Source: Oscillibacter sp.
Lineage (GTDB): Bacteria > Bacillota > Clostridia > Oscillospirales > Oscillospiraceae
Length of the DNA stretch: 6,037 bases
Direction: 5' to 3'
Assembly: GCA_014799855.1 (NCBI GenBank)
Contig: JAAVHG010000080.1
Span: forward strand, 1-6,037
The notes under the pieces were generated by a model that was not told the origin of the DNA, ran no database searches, and saw nothing but the letters and a program-made list of their open reading frames with translations. Below, piece by piece: positions 1 to 5,118 of this stretch. Each line of letters starts with the position of its first letter. Position 1 is the stretch's first letter. The translations under genes were made by a program, and so were the position numbers.

Positions 1-1
1 G

Positions 2-373
2 CTGGACTGGACGCCCACCAACTGTCTGGTGACGGTGGATGCCGCTGAGGGCCGGGTTAAAGATCCCCCCGCGCCTCCCCAGCCGGCACAGGTGACCCCC
101 ATGACCCTGGTAGACGCCATGGACAAGATGTACACCTTGAACCCGGCGGATCTGGGTCTGGAGGGTACGTCCATGGAAGATTACACCATCTACGCCATGG
201 ACGGCGCGGTGATGATCGATGGGATTCCCTGTCTGCACCTGAACGTGTATGACGACAGTCCCGTCGGCACCAATGAGGCCGCTGGACAGTATTTCATGTC
301 CGCTGACGGCCTGCACTTCTACCGGCTGGACTCCGCTACCAACACGGTTTCGGAGCTGGATACCCTGCCGTAA
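2..373 (+). CDS. C-terminal part of an unrecognised, possibly exported protein (5' end outside the window)
   Basis: The frame is open from base 2 to a TAA stop at 371-373, giving 123 visible residues. I do not recognise the family. The visible part begins with a short segment containing one Cys (residue 8), then a Pro-rich linker (about residues 21-33, DPPAPPQPAQVTP), then a compact domain of about 90 residues ending in a stretch like YFMSADGLHFYRLD. Such a linker followed by a small beta-rich domain is common in secreted proteins and lipoproteins of Clostridia, but no signal peptide can be seen because the N-terminus is missing. A GTG at 29 lacks a ribosome binding site. The ATG at 101 is preceded by AGGTGA at 5 nt, so an internal start is possible but less likely than a frame continuing from upstream. 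The gene converges on the ATPase gene and overlaps its frame by 55 nt. Confidence 0.6.
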   Translation: MDWTPTNCLVTVDAAEGRVKDPPAPPQPAQVTPMTLVDAMDKMYTLNPADLGLEGTSMEDYTIYAMDGAVMIDGIPCLHLNVYDDSPVGTNEAAGQYFMSADGLHFYRLDSATNTVSELDTLP

Positions 374-1704
374 AGTGGCGTCAATTGGAAATTTCCCGGC
401 AGGCCGGAGAGACGGAAGGATGTCTCTCCGGCCTTTGTCATGGCGAAAAGGGGGGTCAGCAGCCCTTCCAGCACCGCCGCGGCAGACCGGGCGGAAAGGG
501 CCTCACGGTCCGGAGTCAAGGCCCTGGCGGCGGCAGGCTCCACCTGGACTACCTCCAAGCCGAACTCCCGGCCCAGTGCCCGGACCTGCTTTACCGTGAC
601 CGCCACACGGGCCGCGTCGTCCAGGGGCCGGAAGCCAATGATGCCCCCGAAGCGTCCGGCAATTTCCGCCAGTACCCCCTGCCGAATCATGGCCTGGCGG
701 GCCTCCTCTGTTTCCTGGTAGAGCCTTGCCGCCAGCTCACCCGGCGAGGCGGCGGGGCGGTAGGGGCCCGCTGTCCAAATTTTCGCCGGCTCACCGCCGA
801 AAAAGCCCAACCGCTTTCCTCTGGCGCTCAAGTCCGCGTTGGTGGTAAAAATAAACACGCACCACCGGAAATCCAGCTCCCGCGCCCCCTCCTCGTCGGC
901 CCGGTGGGCGGTACAGCGGCCCTCGTCCAAAATGGACATAAACACCTTCAACACCTCCGGGTGGGCCTTTTCCAGCTCGTCAAACATGAAGACGGTATAG
1001 GGCTCCTGCCGCACCGCTTCGAATATGGGACTGTCCTCATAGCCCACATAGCCCGGGGGCGCGCCGGTAAGGCGGTGGACAGCGTGGGGTTGGGTGAAGG
1101 TGTTGAGATCCGTCCAAACAGTCCGATAAGCCCTGCCGCAGCATCGGCTGAGGACCGGACCCAGAGCCTTTCCCAGCTCCGACTTTCCTACACCTGTGGG
1201 CCCGTGGAAAATCAGGGACAGGGGCCGGGCCGGGTTCTGCTTCCCGATATGGCTGGCTAAGCGGAAGGCGGCGGCCTCCACCGCCTTCTCCTGGCCCAGC
1301 ACCTCCCGGCCCAGCTCCGCTGTCAGCTGGTGGAAGTGGGGCGGCCAGAGGGCCGTAACCTCCCGCCGCGGGATGGGCCGGGTTTTTGCCGATTCTACCT
1401 CCCGGCGGAGGGACTGCAAGCGAACCATCATGGCCTCGAAGCTCTCAAACCGCCAGATATTCCGGGCAAACAACAGCTGCATCACGCGGCTATCTCCCTG
1501 GTAGACCGTCATGGGCCGCCAATAGAGGACATACCGCTGTTCCTGGAGGGCAAAGCCCACTGTGGTCTCGCTGGGGACACATCCCTCGGGCATCTGACAG
1601 GCGGGAAACTCATAGCTCCTCCCCCGCTGGGCGCACTCCCCGATTCGCCGCCGCAATGCCTCTTGGGCGGCGGGGGAGGCGGCGCAAATTTGGGCAAAGG
1701 TCAT
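319..1704 (-). CDS. Single-module AAA+ ATPase, Clp/Hsp100 D2-like (AAA_2)
   Basis: 461 residues. The first ~130 residues match nothing I recognise and replace the Clp N-domain and first ATPase ring. The rest follows a ClpA/ClpB second ATPase domain in order: the LGREVLGQEKAV lead-in (131-142), Walker A GPTGVGKS (168-175), pore-loop GAPPGYVGYE (214-223), Walker B with D242 and E243 in FDELEKAHPE, sensor 1 N289, probable arginine finger R351, and sensor-2 R406. All key residues for ATP hydrolysis are present, so it is probably an active hexameric unfoldase or remodelling enzyme; the substrate is unknown. A Leu-Gly-Phe at 299-301 sits where ClpA/ClpC dock ClpP. The ATG is supported by GGAGAGGAGG (1711-1720). 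Only weak -10-like sequences precede it (1705-1790). Residues from about 422 onward pass through a hairpin and overlap the converging gene, so the true end is uncertain. Confidence 0.85.
   Translation of the reverse strand: MTFAQICAASPAAQEALRRRIGECAQRGRSYEFPACQMPEGCVPSETTVGFALQEQRYVLYWRPMTVYQGDSRVMQLLFARNIWRFESFEAMMVRLQSLRREVESAKTRPIPRREVTALWPPHFHQLTAELGREVLGQEKAVEAAAFRLASHIGKQNPARPLSLIFHGPTGVGKSELGKALGPVLSRCCGRAYRTVWTDLNTFTQPHAVHRLTGAPPGYVGYEDSPIFEAVRQEPYTVFMFDELEKAHPEVLKVFMSILDEGRCTAHRADEEGARELDFRWCVFIFTTNADLSARGKRLGFFGGEPAKIWTAGPYRPAASPGELAARLYQETEEARQAMIRQGVLAEIAGRFGGIIGFRPLDDAARVAVTVKQVRALGREFGLEVVQVEPAAARALTPDREALSARSAAAVLEGLLTPLFAMTKAGETSFRLSGLPGNFQLTPLYGRVSSSETVLVAESSR
401..434 (+). 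terminator. 13-bp perfect hairpin, likely terminator of the left-edge gene
   Basis: AGGCCGGAGAGAC (401-413) and GTCTCTCCGGCCT (422-434) are perfect inverted repeats around an 8-nt loop. The hairpin starts 27 nt after the TAA of the plus-strand gene and is followed by TTTGTC (434-439 in part), a short, weak U-tract. On the minus strand no T-run follows the stem. The hairpin lies inside the end of the minus-strand ATPase frame, which is odd for a terminator (see findings). Confidence 0.6.
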
Positions 1705-1791
1705 GATGCCCCTCCTCTCCGTTGGATATTTCTTCCAGTATGCCCGGTTTTGGCGGGAATTTATACGGCGGACTCTCCAGCGGAGGAAATC

Positions 1792-1828
1792 AAAAAGGGC
1801 GGCGGCATGGCTTTCACCATGCCGCCGC
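1792..1828 (-). terminator. Rho-independent terminator of the flagellar operon
   Basis: GCGGCGGCATGG (1799-1810) and CCATGCCGCCGC (1817-1828) form a perfect 12-bp stem with a 6-nt loop. Read on the minus strand, the stem is followed by CC and then TTTTT (1796-1792), the classic form. It starts 37 nt after the stop codon of the YjfB gene. TTTT also follows on the plus strand (1829-1832), so it could work both ways. It separates the flagellar operon from the ATPase gene. Confidence 0.88.
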
Positions 1829-1830
1829 TT

Positions 1831-1867
1831 TTGAGGGGGAACAGCCTCAAGCGGAGGGGTACCGCTT
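1831..1867. repeat. Two small overlapping inverted repeats at the operon end
   Basis: TTGAGG (1831-1836) pairs with CCTCAA (1845-1850), and AAGCGG (1849-1854) pairs with CCGCTT (1862-1867), overlapping the stop codon of the small motility gene. The stems are only 6 bp. They may add 3'-end structure next to the main terminator, or mean nothing. Confidence 0.3.
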
Positions 1868-2039
1868 AGGCATAGGTATCAATGTACTGTCCCTTGGGGA
1901 TGTCCGGCAGCATTTGCAGAAGCTCCTGCGCCGCCATCTCCTGCGTATCCATCACTTTCCGCTCCATTGCCATGGAGTAGCTGACAGACAACTGCTCGGA
2001 GGCCATACGCATAGCCGAGACGGCAATGGCATCCATCAT
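1866..2039 (-). CDS. Small putative motility protein, YjfB family
   Basis: About 57 residues. The pattern MMDAIAVSAMRM... followed by a Met-rich helix, then KVMDTQEMAAQELLQML, matches the YjfB-like putative motility proteins (Pfam PF14070), which are 50-60 residues with the same MDTQ(E)-x-QA-LL core. Their biochemical role is not known; they are found with flagellar genes. The frame extends back to a GTG at 2046-2048, but the only ribosome binding site, AAGGAG at 2050-2055, would be 1 nt from that GTG and is 10 nt from the ATG at 2037-2039. I therefore choose that ATG; the family also starts near M-D-x-x-A. The site overlaps the csrA stop codon, so the gene is probably translated together with csrA. 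No signal peptide or membrane segment is visible. Confidence 0.85.
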   Translation of the reverse strand: MMDAIAVSAMRMASEQLSVSYSMAMERKVMDTQEMAAQELLQMLPDIPKGQYIDTYA

Positions 2040-2049
2040 GTTTTCCACG

Positions 2050-2055
2050 CTCCTT
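2050..2055 (-). promoter_or_regulatory. Ribosome binding site that decides the YjfB start
   Basis: AAGGAG on the minus strand, 10 nt from the ATG at 2037-2039 and only 1 nt from an upstream in-frame GTG. Its last base overlaps the TGA of csrA (2055-2057), which suggests translational coupling. Confidence 0.7.
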
Positions 2056-2315
2056 CACGATTGATTCTCCGGCGGGGATTTGGGACGCTCCGGGCCTCCG
2101 CCCAGCAGTCCCAGAAGCTCCGCCGGGGTGGTTTCCTCCACCGCGGAATCCTTATTGGCGGCGGCGGCGGCCACCAGCTCGCTGCGCAGGATGGGCACAT
2201 CCTGGGGCGCGGTGATAGCCAGCCGGACGCGGCCTCCCTCTACGGAAACCACGGTAATGGATATGTCTTCCCCGATGATCAGGGATTCGCCGGGCTTCCG
2301 CTGTAAAATCAGCAA
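2055..2315 (-). CDS. csrA: Translational regulator CsrA
   Basis: 86 residues. CsrA is a homodimeric RNA-binding protein that binds GGA motifs in mRNA leaders; in Bacillus it represses flagellin translation until FliW titrates it. The N-terminal MLILQRKPGESLIIG, the GGRVRLAI strand and A-P-Q-D-V-P followed by R44 are standard family features. L4 and R44, the RNA-contact positions, are kept; position 43, usually His, is Leu. The helix after R44 is a run of five Ala (49-53) before Asn54, and a tail of about 30 residues extends past the usual end (the family is about 60-75 residues). The start is TTG at 2313-2315, with GGGAGGAGG 7 nt upstream, and overlaps the fliW stop within TTGCTGA. The YjfB gene follows at once. 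Confidence 0.95.
   Translation of the reverse strand: MLILQRKPGESLIIGEDISITVVSVEGGRVRLAITAPQDVPILRSELVAAAAANKDSAVEETTPAELLGLLGGGPERPKSPPENQS
2157..2171. repeat. (GGC)5 triplet tract inside csrA
   Basis: Five perfect GGC units on the plus strand. They encode most of the Ala49-Ala53 run of CsrA. Gain or loss of a unit would change the helix length by one residue without breaking the frame. Confidence 0.7.
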
Positions 2316-2767
2316 GATGCGGCCTCCTCCCTTGGGCCAAACTCAGCCAGAGGATGACGCATTTCATAAGCGTCCATCTCCATGATGATCTGGCGGGCCT
2401 CCCGCTTGTCGGGATGAATGACCACAGGGCACCTCATATTCACTGTGCTGGCGGAGGCGGGATTTTTCACGGCGCACAGGACGTAAAAGGCCAATTCCTG
2501 CACGTCCTCCACGCCGAAGAGGTTCAGCTCCGCTTTCTGCAATACCGGCGTATAGTCGTGCCGGAGGACAAAGGGGTCCAGCGCCACAAAGGCAAGGCCC
2601 GGAGTAACGGTGCTTTGGAAGCACAGCATACTGCCGTTGCTGCCCTCGAAGGGCAGAAGCAGAAAGGTATGCTCCTCCTCAAAGCCAAAGAGCCCCGCCG
2701 GGAAGGTGATGATATCCTCCGGCTCGTATTCAATTTCCCCAAAGTATTTACTCTGGATTTTTACCAT
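2309..2767 (-). CDS. fliW: Flagellar assembly factor FliW
   Basis: 152 residues, close to the usual 140-150. FliW is a cytoplasmic beta-barrel protein that binds flagellin; when flagellin is exported, freed FliW binds CsrA and relieves repression of flagellin mRNA. Family features seen: a Y-F-G-E-I start (8-12), I-T-F-P-A-G-L-F-G-F-E (20-30), a hydrophobic FLLLP strand, the VALDPF segment, and the late MRCPVVIHPDKREARQIIM stretch (about 111-129), which matches the family C-terminal strand 'N.(K/R)(A/G)P(I/V)(V/I)(I/V)N...R.A.Q'. The ATG is preceded by AGGAGG at 5 nt (2773-2778). It overlaps csrA by 7 nt, fitting their function as a regulatory pair. A hairpin lies just before the ribosome binding site. 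Confidence 0.95.
   Translation of the reverse strand: MVKIQSKYFGEIEYEPEDIITFPAGLFGFEEEHTFLLLPFEGSNGSMLCFQSTVTPGLAFVALDPFVLRHDYTPVLQKAELNLFGVEDVQELAFYVLCAVKNPASASTVNMRCPVVIHPDKREARQIIMEMDAYEMRHPLAEFGPREEAASC
2323..2331 (-). promoter_or_regulatory. Strong ribosome binding site for the TTG start of csrA
   Basis: GGGAGGAGG on the minus strand, 7 nt from the TTG at 2313-2315 and inside the last codons of fliW. It supports TTG as the real start: MLIL is the invariant CsrA N-terminus and no ATG or GTG lies nearby in frame. Confidence 0.85.
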
Positions 2768-2784
2768 GAAAACCTCCTAGTGCT

Positions 2785-2809
2785 TGCCGCGCCGCGGGAC
2801 AGCGCGGCA
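2785..2809 (-). other. GC-rich 8-bp hairpin in the DUF6470-fliW gap
   Basis: TGCCGCGC (2785-2792) and GCGCGGCA (2802-2809) are perfect inverted repeats around a 9-nt loop. On the transcript, the stem ends 6 nt before the AGGAGG of fliW. No T-run follows on either strand, so it is not a simple terminator. It could separate translation of fliW from upstream genes or stabilise an RNA end. Confidence 0.5.
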
Positions 2810-2822
2810 TGGCGGGGCGGGC

Positions 2823-3431
2823 TTACGCCTGCACATCCACCGGCTCGTAATTGGGGTCGGAGGAGGGCGGAACGTACAGCGGACCGCCAATGTACTTGAT
2901 AATCACGTCAGGCTGCTGCTTGACGGTGATCTCAATGTCGCCGGGAATAAATTCCAGCTGGGTCTGGTTCAGCCGCCAGTCAAAATTCAGCTTATCCATT
3001 TCAAACCGGATGTTCAGCTCGCCGGGGTCCCAGTCGATTTCCGGGCCAGTGGTCGGGATAAAGGTCAAGCCGGGCTGGCTGTCCATGTGGGGGCTCAAGG
3101 CTCTGGCCTCGTACTGTGCCATAACATCTTCTCCAATCTTTGCCTTCAACAGCAGCTCCCCTTGCTGGGCATAGGTAGCGGTGGCCTCATAGGCCGCCTG
3201 CTTGCCCTTCTGGGCGGCCTGCTCAATAGACCGGACAGGCGTGGGAAGAATGGAGTTGCGCATTTCAAAGGTGTCCACATTCAGGCGGATAGGCCGGCTC
3301 TTAATGCTCAAGCCGCCCTTATCACGGGAGATTTCCAGATCCGCGGAGGCTCTGGTGTATTCCAGCCTGGCGTGGGACATTTTCATCTCGATTTCAATGG
3401 GAACGCTTTTGATCTCAATCAGCTGACTCAT
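2823..3431 (-). CDS. DUF6470 family protein (YviE-like), flagellar operon member
   Basis: 202 residues, near the ~190 of B. subtilis YviE, which occupies the same place between flgL and fliW. The function is unknown. Short beta-type repeats with alternating charged and hydrophobic residues run through the N-terminal half (ARLEYTRASADLEISRD, 21-37). A helix follows (VRSIEQAAQKGKQAAYEATATYAQ, 66-89). Then come the family's characteristic WDPGELNIRFEMDKLNFDW (134-152) and PGDIEITV (163-170) segments and a final PDVIIKYIGGPLYVPP (174-189). No signal peptide or membrane helix is seen. The ATG at 3429-3431 has AAAGGAG as its nearest ribosome binding site, at a long spacing of 13 nt, with no better in-frame start. 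It lies 63 nt after flgL. Confidence 0.88.
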   Translation of the reverse strand: MSQLIEIKSVPIEIEMKMSHARLEYTRASADLEISRDKGGLSIKSRPIRLNVDTFEMRNSILPTPVRSIEQAAQKGKQAAYEATATYAQQGELLLKAKIGEDVMAQYEARALSPHMDSQPGLTFIPTTGPEIDWDPGELNIRFEMDKLNFDWRLNQTQLEFIPGDIEITVKQQPDVIIKYIGGPLYVPPSSDPNYEPVDVQA

Positions 3432-3494
3432 AACGCAAGCCGAACTCCTTTCCAGATGGTATTTTCCCTATTCACATTGCGGATTTGACCCGCG

Positions 3495-5096
3495 TTACAG
3501 ATCAAGATAGTCCATCAGGCTCTGGCCCAAAACGCTGTTGCCCACCTTCAGAGAGGTGTCGTAGCAGTATTTGGCCCAGATAAACTCGGAAATGGAGTCC
3601 GCGTCGTCGGCGTAATCCAAAGCCTCGATCTGCTCGTTCAGGGTGTTGCCCACATTGGTCAGCTGTTCCTTGTTGTTGTCCAGGAAGGTGGCCTGGGTGC
3701 TGAGCTCTGTAAATTTCTGCTTCACCCGGGCGGAGGCGTCCTCGAACTTGTTGCAAAGGCGGTAATACTCCTCCTTTATCTCGTCGCTGGGCCACTCGGC
3801 GCCCTCGGAGGGGCAGCTCTCCAGAATCTCGCCCATGCGGTTGAGGATAGAGACCACGTTCTTGGGGTCGCCGTCCTTATCCAAGCCATGGCCGCCCAGG
3901 TAATTGGTGCCCTGGAGGGCCGCGTCGAATACGGTGGAGGACTCCACCCGGCCGCCCTGCGTGTCGTAGCCCAGGCCGATGTCCACGTATTTCTTCTCAG
4001 ACTTGGAGTAGTAGTCCAGCCGGGTGGTGTCGTCTCTATCCACGGGATCGCCGCGGTAGTAAAGAGCCTCGGCCGCGTCAGCCGCCGTGTTGGTGCCGGT
4101 GCCGTCCTCTTTCAGATAGCGGTACTGCTTCAAATTGTCCGCGATATACTCAGGATTGGTAGCGGGAACGGTGCTGGCGGGCAGCTCTTTCGTATCACTG
4201 GTATATAGCGGGGGATTAACTCCATCGTCTACGATATACTTCTTGGCCGTAAAATCCTCATCATAGCCAGGGTCGCCTGGCTTCAAATTGGGATCATAAG
4301 TAGGATTCTCTGCCCAAGTAAGCTGATTATTCTCATCTGCAGCCTTATTGGTATAGCCGATGATATCCTTGGTCGCCGGGTCCCGCACGACGTATTTCAG
4401 CGCCTTGCTTTCATCATATTCGATGTCCTCCGGGTCAACCTCGTAATAGGAATCGTAATTGGGGTTTTCCTCAGGTTCCGTTACCACCCTGGGATCAGTG
4501 GGATCATTGGTGGGGACAATTTGAGGGGGATCTCCCGGGTTCGCTCCCGGAATTTCCATCAAATACTGGCAGTTCTCCGAAAGAGTCGGATCATTCGGAT
4601 CAAACTCCGGGTCATATCCTGTGTTTCTTTTCGCCTCCCAGGTAAAGGGGACGTTCAGGCCGTCGGCCCCGGAGAAGACGAAGTTATCCCCGTAGCGTCC
4701 GTTCATATCCTGCACAACGCTTCTGGCCAGAGCCTTGCAGGACTGGCCCAGGGCGTTCCGGGCGGAGCCGTCGGGGTCGTTAAGGGCCCGAAGCTGCTCA
4801 AACAAGCCGCTGTTGCCGCCGTCGGTGTCCAAGGCCTTCTCCACGGAGTCCAGCGCGCCGAAGGCCACGTCGAACTTGTGGATAATGGAGTCGTTCAGGT
4901 CCTTTTGACTGCTGGTGCGCAGGAACGCGCTGCGGAGCTGGAAGCTCTTGGCCGCTCCGGCGGGATCGTCGGCGAAGGAGTTGAAATACCGCCGGGTAAG
5001 CACCTGATTCATGGACTTGTTCATGGAAAAGGCGGATTTTTGCATATTGTACCGGTAGGTCTTCATAGTGCCTACGGTAGTTGTACGGGTAATCAT
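3495..5096 (-). CDS. flgL: Flagellar hook-filament junction protein 2 (FlgL, HAP3) with large insert
   Basis: 533 residues, against about 300 in typical members. FlgL is exported through the flagellar type III apparatus and joins FlgK to the filament. The N-terminal flagellin-like part is clear: MITRTTT..., then FNSFADDPAGAA (38-49, the counterpart of the flagellin S-D-D-P-A-G-A motif) and long helices to about 135. GRYGDNFVFSG (133-143) is the usual FlgL turn. The C-terminal helices end in CYDTSLKVGNSVLGQSLMDYL (511-531), the conserved FlgL tail. Between VPFTWEAKRNTG (149-160) and LYYRGDPVD (345-353), which are normally almost adjacent, lie about 184 extra residues. There is no N-terminal signal peptide, as expected. 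The ATG has GAGGAGGG at 9 nt. It starts 22 nt after flgK, so they are probably cotranscribed. Confidence 0.93.
   Translation of the reverse strand: MITRTTTVGTMKTYRYNMQKSAFSMNKSMNQVLTRRYFNSFADDPAGAAKSFQLRSAFLRTSSQKDLNDSIIHKFDVAFGALDSVEKALDTDGGNSGLFEQLRALNDPDGSARNALGQSCKALARSVVQDMNGRYGDNFVFSGADGLNVPFTWEAKRNTGYDPEFDPNDPTLSENCQYLMEIPGANPGDPPQIVPTNDPTDPRVVTEPEENPNYDSYYEVDPEDIEYDESKALKYVVRDPATKDIIGYTNKAADENNQLTWAENPTYDPNLKPGDPGYDEDFTAKKYIVDDGVNPPLYTSDTKELPASTVPATNPEYIADNLKQYRYLKEDGTGTNTAADAAEALYYRGDPVDRDDTTRLDYYSKSEKKYVDIGLGYDTQGGRVESSTVFDAALQGTNYLGGHGLDKDGDPKNVVSILNRMGEILESCPSEGAEWPSDEIKEEYYRLCNKFEDASARVKQKFTELSTQATFLDNNKEQLTNVGNTLNEQIEALDYADDADSISEFIWAKYCYDTSLKVGNSVLGQSLMDYLDL
4065..4616 (-). other. 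Insert in FlgL: ~184 residues, Asp/Pro/Tyr-rich, lower GC
   Basis: FlgL residues 161-344. It is acidic, rich in DP and NP dipeptides and Tyr, with almost no Cys or long hydrophobic run. Related segments recur: QYLMEIPGANPGDPP (177-191), KYVVRDPATKDIIGYTN (234-250), KYIVDDGVNPPLYTSDT (286-302) and QYRYLKEDGTGTNT (324-337). A hand count of bases 4201-4380 gives 84 G/C of 180 (47%), against 41 of 60 at 3901-3960 and 43 of 60 at 4741-4800. The position corresponds to the outward-facing variable domain of FlgL, so it is probably exposed on the assembled junction. Confidence 0.75.
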
Positions 5097-5118
5097 GTCG
5101 CTATTCCCTCCTCAGTCA

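Noticed and set aside
631..642. Ile-Gly-Phe in the ATPase (residues 356-358) as a ClpP-docking loop
   Set aside because: It lies in the strand just after the arginine finger, matching 'IVFHPL' of ClpB, not in the docking loop. The Leu-Gly-Phe at 299-301 is the better placed candidate.
385..1260. Long plus-strand open frame (291 codons) opposite the ATPase gene
   Set aside because: The minus-strand frame encodes a complete set of AAA+ motifs in order. The plus frame is low-complexity, matches nothing and has no ribosome binding site; it is a by-product of high GC.
1721..1798. Promoter for the ATPase gene, for example TATAAA or CATACT on the minus strand
   Set aside because: No -35 element at suitable spacing could be found for either; not strong enough to list.
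2046..2048. GTG as start of the YjfB-type gene
   Set aside because: The only ribosome binding site is 1 nt away, too close; the ATG at 2037-2039 has a workable spacing and fits the family start.
1722..2899. Plus-strand open frames (1722-2306 and 2354-2899) opposite csrA, fliW and the YjfB gene
   Set aside because: They lie over clearly recognised minus-strand genes and have unlikely His/Gly-rich composition.
2784..3488. Plus-strand frame of 234 codons opposite DUF6470
   Set aside because: The minus-strand protein has recognisable family motifs; the plus frame does not and runs across gene boundaries.
4491..4508. Imperfect 9-nt tandem GGGATCAGT/GGGATCATT
   Set aside because: It only encodes the NDPTDP repeat of the FlgL insert; two short imperfect copies do not support a mobile or CRISPR-like element.
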